A stretch of DNA of 64,000 bases from contig CAZCZE010000052.1 in the NCBI GenBank assembly GCA_964503125.1, forward strand, positions 1 through 64,000, given 5' to 3'. Each line of letters opens with the position of its first letter. Within the stretch, counting starts at the first letter, position 1. This document shows positions 47,710-56,023 of this stretch, in pieces. Below the pieces are notes generated by a model. That model saw only the letters and a program-made list of their open reading frames with translations. It did no database searches and was not told the origin of the DNA. Origin of the DNA: FEN-1219 sp964503125. Its GTDB lineage: Bacteria > Pseudomonadota > Gammaproteobacteria > Steroidobacterales > Rariloculaceae. Made by a program: the position numbers and the translations under genes.

Positions 47710-48777
47710 TCAGCGCTTCTGGATGATGAGCTTGCCCTTGGGCGGCTCGCGCAGCTCTTTGTCCTTGTACATGGCCCGGTCGGCAGCCGTCATGACCGCT
47801 CGGAGATTGTTGCCCTGCTCGGGGAACGACGCGGCGCCGACGTTGGCCTTGATGCGCACCATCTTCACGTCGACCTCGAGCGTCGTCGCGAACACGACGT
47901 TGCGCACGCGCTGCGCGACCTCGTCGGCAACGTCTTTGTTAGCGCCGCCGAGCATCACGATGAACTCGTCGCCGCCGTAACGGGCGACGAGATCCGTCGA
48001 ACGCGTGAGCCGCGCGAGCGCCTCGGCCACGAGCTTGACGGCGCGGCTGCCGGCCTCGTGGCCGTAGGTGTCGTTGATGATCTTCAAGTGCTCGATGTCG
48101 ACCATGAGAATCGAGTACGGCCGCTCCATGCGGCTCGCCATCTCGTGCTCTTGCTCGGTCAAGCGCGTGAACGCGCGCATGTTGTAGATCGAAGTGAGCT
48201 CGTCGCGATCCGAGAGCGCGCGAATTCGCCGCTTGGCCATGTTGATGTTGTCGACGAGCAGCGTCGTCGAGAACGCCACGAGCGCGAACGGCGCGAGCAC
48301 GCCGATGCCGGCGAGCGCGAACTCGCGCGTGAGGCCCTCGGGCCCGAGCGTGAGCACGCCGAGGAGCGGGTAGCACAGGCAGACGAGCACGACGACGAGC
48401 GCCGCGGCCCGCTTGCCGAGCGCGAGCGCCGCCGTGACGATCGGCAGCAGATAGAGGTTCAGGAGCGGGCTGTCCACTCCGCCCACGAACACGAGCACGG
48501 CCGTGAGGAACGCGAGCATCGCGAAAATCTCGACGGTGAGCCTGAAGTGCGTGTGCTTCGCGAACGGCCGGGCGTAGCGGAACAGCAGCACGAAGCCCGC
48601 GAAGCCGAGCAGCGCGCCGAGCACACCGACGCTGCCGGCAACCGCCGGATCGACGATGATGAGGTACAGCACGACGAGGATCAGGAGCAGCCACTCGACC
48701 TCGGCGACGCTGCGCGCGAACCCGCGCAGCTGCGCTTGCTCGATCTCGAGACCCCGCTCGATCGCGTCGCCGCTCAT
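47710..48777 (-). CDS. Membrane diguanylate cyclase (GGDEF)
   Basis: A 355-residue protein with an N-terminal multi-pass domain (about residues 25-165, six or so helices) and a C-terminal GGDEF domain: RDELTSIYNMRAFTRL, SILMVDIEHLKIINDTYGH, LVARYGGDEFIVMLGG (intact active site) and AADRAMYKDKE. RSTD precedes GGDEF by five residues, matching the RxxD inhibitory c-di-GMP site. It should make c-di-GMP in response to a membrane signal that cannot be named. Confidence 0.93.
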   Translation of the reverse strand: MSGDAIERGLEIEQAQLRGFARSVAEVEWLLLILVVLYLIIVDPAVAGSVGVLGALLGFAGFVLLFRYARPFAKHTHFRLTVEIFAMLAFLTAVLVFVGGVDSPLLNLYLLPIVTAALALGKRAAALVVVLVCLCYPLLGVLTLGPEGLTREFALAGIGVLAPFALVAFSTTLLVDNINMAKRRIRALSDRDELTSIYNMRAFTRLTEQEHEMASRMERPYSILMVDIEHLKIINDTYGHEAGSRAVKLVAEALARLTRSTDLVARYGGDEFIVMLGGANKDVADEVAQRVRNVVFATTLEVDVKMVRIKANVGAASFPEQGNNLRAVMTAADRAMYKDKELREPPKGKLIIQKR

Positions 48778-48815
48778 GGCGACACGTTAACCGGGGCAAC
48801 GGCCGTCGTCGAGCG

Positions 48816-50060
48816 TCAGTCGGCGGAGCTGACCGTGATCGAGTCGTAGCTCAAAAGGCGGATCGCCGCGAGGAGCTGCTCGTCGTCGCGCAGCGGCACG
48901 CGGCCGCCGGCGCCGCGGTACTGGCGGTTGGCATCGCGGCTCTCGACGACGATGTCGGGCGCGATCCCGCTGCCGTTGATCGAGCGACCGGAGGGCGTCA
49001 GGTAGCGCGACGTCGTGAGCTTGATGGCGCTGCCCTCGCCGAGCGGCATCACCGTTTGCACCGAGCCCTTGCCGTAGGTCTGCTCGCCGACGATGCGCGC
49101 GCGGCCGTGATCCTGGAGCGCGCCCGCGACGATCTCGGCAGCCGACGCCGACGCCGCGTTGACGAGCACGATGAGCGGCACGCTCTCGAGCGGATCGCCC
49201 GCCTCCGCTGCCTGCTCGAACTGCGCCCGCCGCACGCGGCCCGTGCCGCTCACAATCACGCCTTCGGCGAGAAACGCGTCGGCGACGGCCACGGCCGCGT
49301 CGAGTAGTCCGCCGGGGTTGCTGCGCAGGTCGAGCACGAGGCCGAGCAGCTCGTCGCGCTCCGCGACTACGTTGATCTCGCGAGCGGCGGCCGTAAGTTC
49401 GGCCGGCGTGCTCTCCGCGAACGAGGACACGCGCACGTAGGCCAGGCCGTTGCCGAGGTACTCGCTGCGCACCGTCTTGACGTGGACCTCGCTGCGCGTG
49501 AGCTCGAAGCGCAGCGGCGCTTCGCTGCCCTGCCGCTGCACCTCGAGCGTCACAGGCGTGCCCGGCGCGCCGCGCATGCGCGCGACGCTCGCCTCGATGT
49601 CGTTGGCGTCGACGGGAATCTCGTTGACGGCGAGCACCGTGTCGCCGGGCAGGATGCCCGCGCGGTCGGCCGGCGCCCCTTCGAGCGGCGCGACCACGGT
49701 GACCTTGCCGCCCTCGAGGTTCACGTCGAGGCCGACGCCCGTGTAGTTGCCGGTCGTGCTGATGCGGATGTCCTCGTACGCGTCGGCGTCGAGGAACGAG
49801 GAGTGTTGATCGAGCTCGGCGACGATGCCGCGAATCGCGCCTTCGACGATTTGGCGGTCGTCGACGGTGTCGACGTACTCGCGGCGCACTCGGTCGATGA
49901 CCTCGGCGACGAGCGCCGCGGATTCGACGGCGGGGTCGACGGGCACGCGCGCATGGGCGCGCGAGTCGAACGCCGACCGCGTCATGCTGCCCAGCGCGAA
50001 GCCGAGTCCTAAGACGACGCCCGTGAGGAGCACCAAGATACCGCGGAGAGTCAGGGCCAT
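48816..50060 (-). CDS. ctpA: Carboxy-terminal processing protease (S41 family)
   Basis: Periplasmic serine protease of 414 residues. N-terminal anchor (LRGILVLLTGVVLGLGFALG), PDZ domain (GVGLDVNLEGGKVTVVAPLE, GILPGDTVLAVNEIPVD) and S41 domain: LDLRSNPGGLLDAAV, VNAASASAAEIVAGAL (nucleophile Ser) and GEQTYGKGSVQTV (general-base Lys). The ATG at 50060 was chosen; the longer frame to 50126 gives a charged non-family extension. The order ctpA-envC is common and suggests cell-wall cleavage control. Confidence 0.94.
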   Translation of the reverse strand: MALTLRGILVLLTGVVLGLGFALGSMTRSAFDSRAHARVPVDPAVESAALVAEVIDRVRREYVDTVDDRQIVEGAIRGIVAELDQHSSFLDADAYEDIRISTTGNYTGVGLDVNLEGGKVTVVAPLEGAPADRAGILPGDTVLAVNEIPVDANDIEASVARMRGAPGTPVTLEVQRQGSEAPLRFELTRSEVHVKTVRSEYLGNGLAYVRVSSFAESTPAELTAAAREINVVAERDELLGLVLDLRSNPGGLLDAAVAVADAFLAEGVIVSGTGRVRRAQFEQAAEAGDPLESVPLIVLVNAASASAAEIVAGALQDHGRARIVGEQTYGKGSVQTVMPLGEGSAIKLTTSRYLTPSGRSINGSGIAPDIVVESRDANRQYRGAGGRVPLRDDEQLLAAIRLLSYDSITVSSAD

Positions 50061-50153
50061 TCGTTGTTGTTCTTTTTCCCGCGAAGGACGCGAACCACCA
50101 TAGCAGGGGCCGCGAAGCGCGTGCAACGGCGCGCGCTTATGTCACGCCTGGCG

Positions 50154-51329
50154 TCAGCGACCACGCGCGATCCAGGGGTGCGGATTCACGGGCTCGCCGT
50201 TATGACGGAGCTCGAAGTAGAGGCCGGGTCGCGCCTGCCCGCCCGTATCGCCGACTTGCGCGATCGCCTCGCCCGGCTCGACCCAATCGCCCGACTCTTT
50301 GAGCAGCGCCTCGTTGTGGGCGTAGAGGCTCATGTAGCCGCCGCCGTGATCGACGATCACGAGCAGCCCGAGCCCTTGGAGCCAGTCGGCGAACGCCACG
50401 CGCCCGTGGTAGACGGCGCGCACCGGCGTGCCGGCCGACGCCTCGAGCAGCACCCCGCTCCAGCGCACCGGCCCGGCGCCGCGCGGCTGACCGTATTCGC
50501 CGGCGAACCGCCCTTGTACCGGCCAGGCCAGCTTGCCCTTCCGACTCGCGAACGGCTCGTCGGGGTCGACGGGGAATCCCGCCATGAGCTCGCCGAGCCG
50601 CCGGACGAGCTCCGCGAGCCGCTGTTCCTCGGCGCGCAGCTTGGCGACCTCGGCAGCACCGTCGCGGAGCTCCGCGTCGAGCCTGGCGACGGCGGCGCGC
50701 CGTTCGTCGCGCGAGCGCGTAAGCAGCGCCACTTGGCCGCCCTGCGCTTCCTCGAGCGCGGCGAGCTCCTGCTCGACGCGCGTCGTCTCGACCGCGAGCT
50801 CGCCCAGATTCTTGAGCTCTGCTGCGACGACACCGATGCGGTTCGTGCGCGCGCGGTTGTAGTAGTCGAAGTAGACGAGCATGCGGCCGAGCGTCGCCGG
50901 GCTCTCTTGCGACAGCAGCAGCTTGGTGAGCTCGTCGCGGCCGGCCATGTAGCTCGCCCGCACCTGCCGCGCGAGCGCGGCGCTCTCGGCCGCGAGACGC
51001 CCGTTGGCGCGGTCCGTCTGTTCGCGCAGGTCGCGGCGCGCACCCTGCTGCGCGCGCAGGTTGCCGCGAACCTCCGCGAGCTTGCGCGTCGCGGCCGCAA
51101 TCTCGAGCTCGGCCGCGCGCAGCGCCCTGGCGCCGTCGTCGCGGCGCGTGGCCTCGCGGGTCATGCGCGCCTCGAGCTCCTTGATCTCCTTGCGCACTGC
51201 GTCGAGCTTGGCCTCGCTCTCGCGCCGATCCTGGGCGAGCGCAAGCGAGCTTACGAGCGCCGCCGTCGCGAGCGCGAGCGCCAGGAGCCCAGCGGCTCGG
51301 CGCAGTCCCCATCGCTCGATCGGTCGCAT
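50154..51329 (-). CDS. envC: EnvC-type murein hydrolase activator
   Basis: A 391-residue periplasmic protein with a signal peptide (RRAAGLLALALATAALVSSL), long coiled coils (about 35-255) and a LytM domain (about 285-390: WSGVLLEASAGTPVRAVYHG, VIVDHGGGYMSLYAHNEALL, GLYFELRHNGEPVNPHPWI). The metal-ligand His of active M23 enzymes are missing (WSGVLLE and LYFELR replace the usual histidine motifs), as expected for an activator of amidases in septal splitting. It lies 93 bp before ctpA. Confidence 0.92.
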   Translation of the reverse strand: MRPIERWGLRRAAGLLALALATAALVSSLALAQDRRESEAKLDAVRKEIKELEARMTREATRRDDGARALRAAELEIAAATRKLAEVRGNLRAQQGARRDLREQTDRANGRLAAESAALARQVRASYMAGRDELTKLLLSQESPATLGRMLVYFDYYNRARTNRIGVVAAELKNLGELAVETTRVEQELAALEEAQGGQVALLTRSRDERRAAVARLDAELRDGAAEVAKLRAEEQRLAELVRRLGELMAGFPVDPDEPFASRKGKLAWPVQGRFAGEYGQPRGAGPVRWSGVLLEASAGTPVRAVYHGRVAFADWLQGLGLLVIVDHGGGYMSLYAHNEALLKESGDWVEPGEAIAQVGDTGGQARPGLYFELRHNGEPVNPHPWIARGR

Positions 51330-51464
51330 ACCGGGCCGCAGTGTAGTCGCATCGGGGCCGGAAATTCACGGTGCGGAAGGCGGCCGGCCGGGGACTCCGG
51401 GGCGGCGCTGCTATACTGGCCGCCCAAAACCAATGCCCCGCTAGGGTTCCGCCCTGCAGATTTC

Positions 51465-51884
51465 ATGGCCCAGCTCGTCGAATTCGCCAACAACCACGTG
51501 TGGCTCGTGGCCGGGCTCATCCTGGCGTGGTCGGCCGTCATGTTCTACGAGCTGCGGCTGCGCACCCAAGGCGCAACCCACGTCTCGGCCGCCGACGCCG
51601 TCCGCCTCATCAACAAGGGCGCGCTGGTCATCGACGTCCGTAAACCCGAGGAGTTCGAGAAGGGACACATCGTCAACGCGCGCAACGTCGCGCTCGAGCG
51701 CCTCGCCCAGGACGACGACGCCATCAAGAAGCAGAAGAACAAGATCCTGCTCGCGGTCTGCGGCGACGGCGGAAGCTCGGGCCGCGTCGCGGGCACGCTG
51801 CGCAAGGCGGGCTACGAGAATGCTTTCAGCCTCAAAGGCGGGCTTGCCGGTTGGCGAGCCGACAACCTGCCGCTGGTCAAGTGA
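51465..51884 (+). CDS. Membrane-anchored rhodanese-like protein
   Basis: A 139-residue protein with an N-terminal membrane segment (about 11-27, WLVAGLILAWSAVMFYELRL) and a rhodanese domain: AVRLINKGALVIDVRKPEEF, GHIVNARNVALERL, ILLAVCGDGGSSGRVAG with active-site Cys, and GGLAGWRADNLPLVK. It would transfer sulfane sulfur near the membrane. ATG at 51465; TATACT at 51412-51417 is a plausible -10. First gene of rhodanese-grx-secB-gpsA, a common gammaproteobacterial order. Confidence 0.92.
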   Translation: MAQLVEFANNHVWLVAGLILAWSAVMFYELRLRTQGATHVSAADAVRLINKGALVIDVRKPEEFEKGHIVNARNVALERLAQDDDAIKKQKNKILLAVCGDGGSSGRVAGTLRKAGYENAFSLKGGLAGWRADNLPLVK

Positions 51885-51885
51885 C

Positions 51886-52158
51886 GTGGGCGACGAACGT
51901 GTCATCGTTTATTCGCAGCCGTTTTGCGGCTATTGTTTCGCTGCCAAGCGGCTACTCAAAACCAAAGGCGCGGCGTTCACGGAGATCGACGTGATGTTCG
52001 AGTCCGGCCGCCGCGACGAAATGATCGAGCGTAGCGGCGGTCGCCGCACGGTGCCGCAGATCTTCATCGACGGCCGCCACATCGGCGGCTTCGACGATTT
52101 GAGCGCGCTCGACAAGGCCGGCGAGCTCGATCGCTTGCTCACCGCACCCGCACCTTGA
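51886..52158 (+). CDS. grxC: Glutaredoxin 3-type protein
   Basis: A 90-residue glutaredoxin from GTG at 51886, two bases after the rhodanese stop. It shows VIVYSQPFCGYCFAAKRLL with CGYC as the redox pair (CPYC in most), RRTVPQIFIDGRHIGGFDDL (cis-Pro and glutathione-binding GGFDD). Supplies electrons from glutathione. The Pro-to-Gly change in the active site is unusual and may shift the redox potential; it also occurs in some monothiol-like proteins. Confidence 0.92.
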   Translation: MGDERVIVYSQPFCGYCFAAKRLLKTKGAAFTEIDVMFESGRRDEMIERSGGRRTVPQIFIDGRHIGGFDDLSALDKAGELDRLLTAPAP

Positions 52159-52191
52159 TCCCATTCACCTAAAACAACGATTGGACGAACG

Positions 52192-52698
52192 ATGGCCGAC
52201 GAACAACCGAACCCCGCCCCGCAAAAACAGCTCCTGCTCCAAAAGATCTACGTCAAGGACTTGTCGTTCGAGTCGCCGAAAGCGCCGCTGGTGTTCACGA
52301 CGAACGTCTCGCCGCAGACGCAGCTCAACGTCCGCTCGAGCGCGCAAGAGGTCGCGCCCGACACGCAGGAAGTGACCCTGACGATCACGGTCGAAGCCAA
52401 GGACAAGGACACGACGTTGTTCCTCGCCGAGGTCGCGCAGGCCGGGATCTTCTTCGTTCAGGGCTATACGCCCGAGGAGCGTTCGATTCTCATCGGCAGC
52501 TTCTGCCCGAACACGCTCTACCCGTTCGCGCGCGAAGCCATCTCCGAGCTCGTGACCAGGGGCGGTTTCCCGCCGCTCTTGTTACAGCCGCTCAACTTCG
52601 ACGCGATCTACGCGCAAGCCGTGCAGGACCGTGCGGCCCGCGCGAGCGTCACGGCCGCCGGAGCAGCGCCCGCCACGGCGAGCGCCGAGAAGCATTAA
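52192..52698 (+). CDS. secB: Protein-export chaperone SecB
   Basis: A 168-residue tetrameric chaperone that keeps preproteins unfolded for SecA: QLLLQKIYVKDLSFESPKAP at the start, QLNVRSSAQ, FLAEVAQAGIFFVQGY and FCPNTLYPFAREAISELVTR GGFPPLLLQPLNF as family blocks. The C-terminal tail is Ala-rich and variable. It lies in rhodanese-grxC-secB-gpsA order. The gpsA frame begins inside its 3' end. Confidence 0.96.
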   Translation: MADEQPNPAPQKQLLLQKIYVKDLSFESPKAPLVFTTNVSPQTQLNVRSSAQEVAPDTQEVTLTITVEAKDKDTTLFLAEVAQAGIFFVQGYTPEERSILIGSFCPNTLYPFAREAISELVTRGGFPPLLLQPLNFDAIYAQAVQDRAARASVTAAGAAPATASAEKH

Positions 52699-53695
52699 CA
52701 GCGCGAGTCGCATCGCCATCGTCGGCGCCGGGTCGTGGGGCACGGCGCTCGCCGTGCAATTCGCGCGCGCCGGGCATCCGGCCGCGCTCTGGGCTCGAAA
52801 TGCGGCCGACGTTGCCGCCATGGCTCGCGCGCGGCGCAACGAGCGCTATCTGCCCGAGACGCCGTTCCCCGAGCGGCTCGAGGTCACGGCCGACCTCGCT
52901 GCCGCCGTGACGCCGGCCGACGACGTGCTCGTCGCCGTGCCGAGCCACGCGCTGCGCGAGACGCTCACGGCGCTCGCCACCTTGCCGCTGCGCCGGCTCG
53001 CCTGGGCCACGAAGGGCTTCGAGCTCGAGACGGGACTGTTGCCGTATCAAGTCGCGGGGCAGCTCCTGCCCGCGAGCTTGCCGACGGCCGTGCTCGCGGG
53101 CCCGACGTTCGCGCGCGAGGTCGGCGCGGGCCTGCCGACGGCGATGACGATCGCCTCCGCGGACTTGGACTACGCCCAGCGGCTCGCAGAGCGCATCAGC
53201 AGCGAGACGTTCCGCGCCTACACTTCGACCGACGTCGTCGGCGTCGAGGTGGGCGGCGCGACGAAGAACGTCTACGCAATCGGCGCCGGCATTTGCGACG
53301 GGCTCGGCTTCGGCGCCAACACGCGCATCGCGCTCATCGCGCGCGGGCTCGCCGAGATGACGCGCTTAGGTGCCGCGCTCGGCGGGCGCGCCGAGACCTT
53401 CATGGGCCTCGCCGGCATGGGCGATCTCGTGCTCACTTGCACCGACGATCAGTCGCGCAACCGCCGCTTCGGCCTGATGCTCGCGCGCGGCGCGAGCGCG
53501 CGCGATGCGCTGCGCGAGATCCGTCAGGTCGTCGAAGGCTACAACGGCGCGCGCGCCGTGCACCGCGTCGCGGTCCAGCACAAGGTGCCGATGCCGATCG
53601 TCGAGCAGCTCAACAAGGTGCTCCACGAAGGCGCCGACCCCCGCGCGGCCGTCGCCGCGCTCATGCGCCGCCCGATCAGCTCGGAGCTCGGCTAG
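52631..53695 (+). CDS. gpsA: Glycerol-3-phosphate dehydrogenase [NAD(P)+]
   Basis: Makes sn-glycerol 3-phosphate for phospholipids. Core: IAIVGAGSWGTALAVQFARA (Rossmann, GxGxxG), LWARN, ATKGFELETG, LAGPTFAREV, VGVEVGGATKNVYAIGAG (catalytic Lys) and AGMGDLVLTC. The family core starts near base 52709. The only ATG/GTG/TTG is the GTG at 52631, which would add 21 Arg/Pro-rich residues and overlap secB by 68 bp. An ATT at 52694 overlapping the secB stop is a plausible real start. The gene ends at TAG in a CTAG shared with the convergent trmL stop. Confidence 0.93.
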   Translation: MRPARASRPPEQRPPRRAPRSINSASRIAIVGAGSWGTALAVQFARAGHPAALWARNAADVAAMARARRNERYLPETPFPERLEVTADLAAAVTPADDVLVAVPSHALRETLTALATLPLRRLAWATKGFELETGLLPYQVAGQLLPASLPTAVLAGPTFAREVGAGLPTAMTIASADLDYAQRLAERISSETFRAYTSTDVVGVEVGGATKNVYAIGAGICDGLGFGANTRIALIARGLAEMTRLGAALGGRAETFMGLAGMGDLVLTCTDDQSRNRRFGLMLARGASARDALREIRQVVEGYNGARAVHRVAVQHKVPMPIVEQLNKVLHEGADPRAAVAALMRRPISSELG

Positions 53696-54156
53696 CTCGC
53701 GCCTTCGAAGCCGAGCTGGCGCCACGCTTCGTAGACGGTCACGGCCGCGGCGTTCGAGAGGTTCAGGCTGCGGTTACCGGCCCGCATCGGGATTCGCAGG
53801 CGCAGGTCGGGCGCGAACGTGTCGAGCAACTCCTGCGGCAAGCCGCTCGTCTCGGGCCCGAACAGGAACGCGTCGCCGACCGCGAAAGCCGCGTCGTAGA
53901 CGGAGCGCGTCGCGCGCGTCGTGAGCGCGAACACTCTGACCGGCGCGATGGCGGCGAGGCACGCGGCGAGGTCGGCGTGCTCGCGCACGCACGTCATCTC
54001 GTGATAGTCGAGGCCGGCGCGCTTGACCTGCGCGTCGCTCAAGTCGAACCCGAGCGGGTGCACGAGGTGCAGCGTCGCGCCAGTGTTGGCGCAGAGCCTT
54101 ATCAAGTTGCCCGTGTTCGGCGGAATCTCCGGCCTGAACAAGATCACATGGACCAT
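53692..54156 (-). CDS. trmL: tRNA (cytidine/uridine-2'-O-)-methyltransferase TrmL
   Basis: SPOUT-class methyltransferase of 154 residues modifying position 34 of leucine tRNAs. Shows VHVILFRPEIPPNTGNLIRL, HLVHPLGFDLSDAQVKRAGL, FLFGPETSGLPQELL and LRIPMRAGNRSLNLSNAAAV (knot, SAM site). ATG at 54156 gives the usual start; ATGs at 54165 and 54168 are possible. It is convergent with gpsA, and their stop codons share the palindrome CTAG. Confidence 0.94.
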   Translation of the reverse strand: MVHVILFRPEIPPNTGNLIRLCANTGATLHLVHPLGFDLSDAQVKRAGLDYHEMTCVREHADLAACLAAIAPVRVFALTTRATRSVYDAAFAVGDAFLFGPETSGLPQELLDTFAPDLRLRIPMRAGNRSLNLSNAAAVTVYEAWRQLGFEGAS

Positions 54157-54255
54157 CGCGCGCATCATAGGGCTGCCGCGGCGGGCCTGCGACGGTGGCA
54201 CTCCGCCCAGGGCTAACCGATAATTGCGCGCGATGACCACAAACGGGCCCCGCCT

Positions 54256-55209
54256 GTGAGCCGCCTCAAAGTCGATTTCTGCGGTCTCGAGCTCAACTCG
54301 CCGATCGTGCTGCTCTCGGGCTGCGTCGGCTTCGGCGAGGAGTACACGCGCATCGACGGGTTCAGCAACGCGGCTGTCGGCGCCATTGTTCTCAAGGGCA
54401 CCACGCTCGCGCCGCGGCTCGGCAACCCGCCGCATCGCGTCTGGGAGACGCCGGCCGGCATGCTCAACGCGATCGGCCTACAGAACCCCGGCGTCGACTA
54501 CGTCGTCAAGAACATTCTGCCGAAGCTCGATTTCACGGAGACACGCTTCATCGCCAACGTCTGCGGCTCGACGATCGAGGAGTACGCCGAGGTCACCGAG
54601 CGGTTCGACGATTCTCCGATCGACGCGATGGAGATCAACATCAGCTGCCCGAACGTCAAGGAAGGCGGCGTCGCGTTCGGCAACTACCCCGACATGTCGG
54701 CGCGCGTCGTCGCGGCCTGCCGCAAGATGACGAAGAAACCGCTGATCACGAAGCTCTCGCCGAACCAAACCGACATTCGCGCCAACGCGCGCGCCTGCAT
54801 CGAGGCCGGCACCGACGGCTTCGCCGTGATCAACACGCTCATGGGCATGGCCATCGACGTCGAGACGCGCTTACCCGTCATCGGCAACATCCAAGGCGGC
54901 CTCTCGGGTCCGGCCATTCGCCCGATCGCGCTGCTCAAGGTGTATCAGGTTTACCAGGAGTGCCGCGCGCGCGGCATTCCGATCATCGGCCAAGGCGGCA
55001 TCGCAACCGCGCACGACGCGCTCGAGTTCGTGCTCGCGGGCGCGACGACCGTCGGCCTCGGCACGGCGCTGTTCTACGACCCGCTCGCACCCATGAAGGT
55101 CAACGCCGGCATCGAGGAGTACTTGCGGGCGCACCGCTTCACGAGCATCACCGACCTCATCGGCGGCATCGATCCCGCCAAGGCGCTGAACCAAGCCGCG
55201 AGCGGCTGA
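54256..55209 (+). CDS. pyrD: Dihydroorotate dehydrogenase, class 1B-like catalytic subunit
   Basis: FMN enzyme of pyrimidine synthesis, 317 residues from GTG at 54256. Motifs: SRLKVDFCGLELNSPIVLLS, KGTTLAPRLGNPPHRVWETP, MEINISCPNVKEGG with the catalytic Cys of class 1 enzymes, KLSPNQTD, GGLSGPAIRP and PIIGQGGI. Class 1B normally pairs with the iron-sulfur flavoprotein PyrK, which is not adjacent. Most gammaproteobacteria use the membrane class 2 enzyme, so this is unusual for the presumed host. Electron acceptor is therefore uncertain; a related role in pyrimidine or dihydropyrimidine use cannot be excluded. Confidence 0.85.
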   Translation: MSRLKVDFCGLELNSPIVLLSGCVGFGEEYTRIDGFSNAAVGAIVLKGTTLAPRLGNPPHRVWETPAGMLNAIGLQNPGVDYVVKNILPKLDFTETRFIANVCGSTIEEYAEVTERFDDSPIDAMEINISCPNVKEGGVAFGNYPDMSARVVAACRKMTKKPLITKLSPNQTDIRANARACIEAGTDGFAVINTLMGMAIDVETRLPVIGNIQGGLSGPAIRPIALLKVYQVYQECRARGIPIIGQGGIATAHDALEFVLAGATTVGLGTALFYDPLAPMKVNAGIEEYLRAHRFTSITDLIGGIDPAKALNQAASG

Positions 55210-55234
55210 GCACTGCGCCACGCGGAACGCTTCG

Positions 55235-56023
55235 TTGAGCATTCACCCTAGCGTCATCTTGAGCGAGCGCGCCACGATCTCCGCGGATGCCGAGATCGGG
55301 CCGTACTGCGTCATCGACGGCGAGGTCGAGATCGGCGCCGGCACGACCGTCGAGTCGCACGCGCGCATCGGCAGCCGTTACGGCCGCGTGACGATCGGCA
55401 CGAACAATCGCATTCAGCACGGCGCCGTGCTCGGCGGGCCGCCGCAGGACTTGGGGTACGAAGGCGGCGCCTACACGGCTCTCACGATCGGCTCTAAGAA
55501 CCGCATCGGCGAGTTCGTGAGCATCAACGTGGGCACGGCGAAGGGCGGCGGCTTGACGCGCGTCGGCGACCACAACTTCATCATGGCGTACACGCACATC
55601 GGTCACGATTGCCAAGTGGCCGATCACGTCGTCATCGTCAACGGCGCGCAGTTCGCAGGCCACGTCACGATCGAGCACCACGCACTCGTCAGCGGGCTCG
55701 TGGGCGTCACGCAGTTCACGCGGCTCGGCGCTTATTCGTTCATGGCCGCGGGCGCGTTCGCCAACAAGGACATCGTGCCGTTCGCGATCGCCGAAGGCCA
55801 TTGGGCCACGCCGCGCGCCGTCAACCGCATCGCTCTCAAGCGCGCGGGTTTCGACGCGGCCGAGCGGCGCAACATCGACAACGCGATGCGGTTCGTGCTC
55901 GACCGCGCGCTCACGGTCGACGAGGTCACGGCGCGCATCGCCGCCGAGTGCGACTTGAGCCCGCAGATCGAGCACCTGCTCACGTTCATCCGCAATTCCG
56001 AGCGTGGGATCGCGCGCGGGTGA
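55235..56023 (+). CDS. lpxA: LpxA-like UDP-sugar acyltransferase
   Basis: A 262-residue left-handed beta-helix acyltransferase, same length as E. coli LpxA, from TTG at 55235. It adds the first 3-hydroxyacyl chain in lipid A synthesis. VGDHNFIMAYTHIGHDCQVA keeps the catalytic His equivalent to His125; FAGHVTIEHH keeps His144. By hand alignment, the E. coli Lys76 position is Gly (QDLGYEG) and the His160 position is Thr (GVTQFTRLG). It overlaps a Gfo/Idh gene by GTGA. The pairing resembles lpxA-gnnA of bacteria with 3-amino-sugar lipid A. Confidence 0.87.
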   Translation: MSIHPSVILSERATISADAEIGPYCVIDGEVEIGAGTTVESHARIGSRYGRVTIGTNNRIQHGAVLGGPPQDLGYEGGAYTALTIGSKNRIGEFVSINVGTAKGGGLTRVGDHNFIMAYTHIGHDCQVADHVVIVNGAQFAGHVTIEHHALVSGLVGVTQFTRLGAYSFMAAGAFANKDIVPFAIAEGHWATPRAVNRIALKRAGFDAAERRNIDNAMRFVLDRALTVDEVTARIAAECDLSPQIEHLLTFIRNSERGIARG

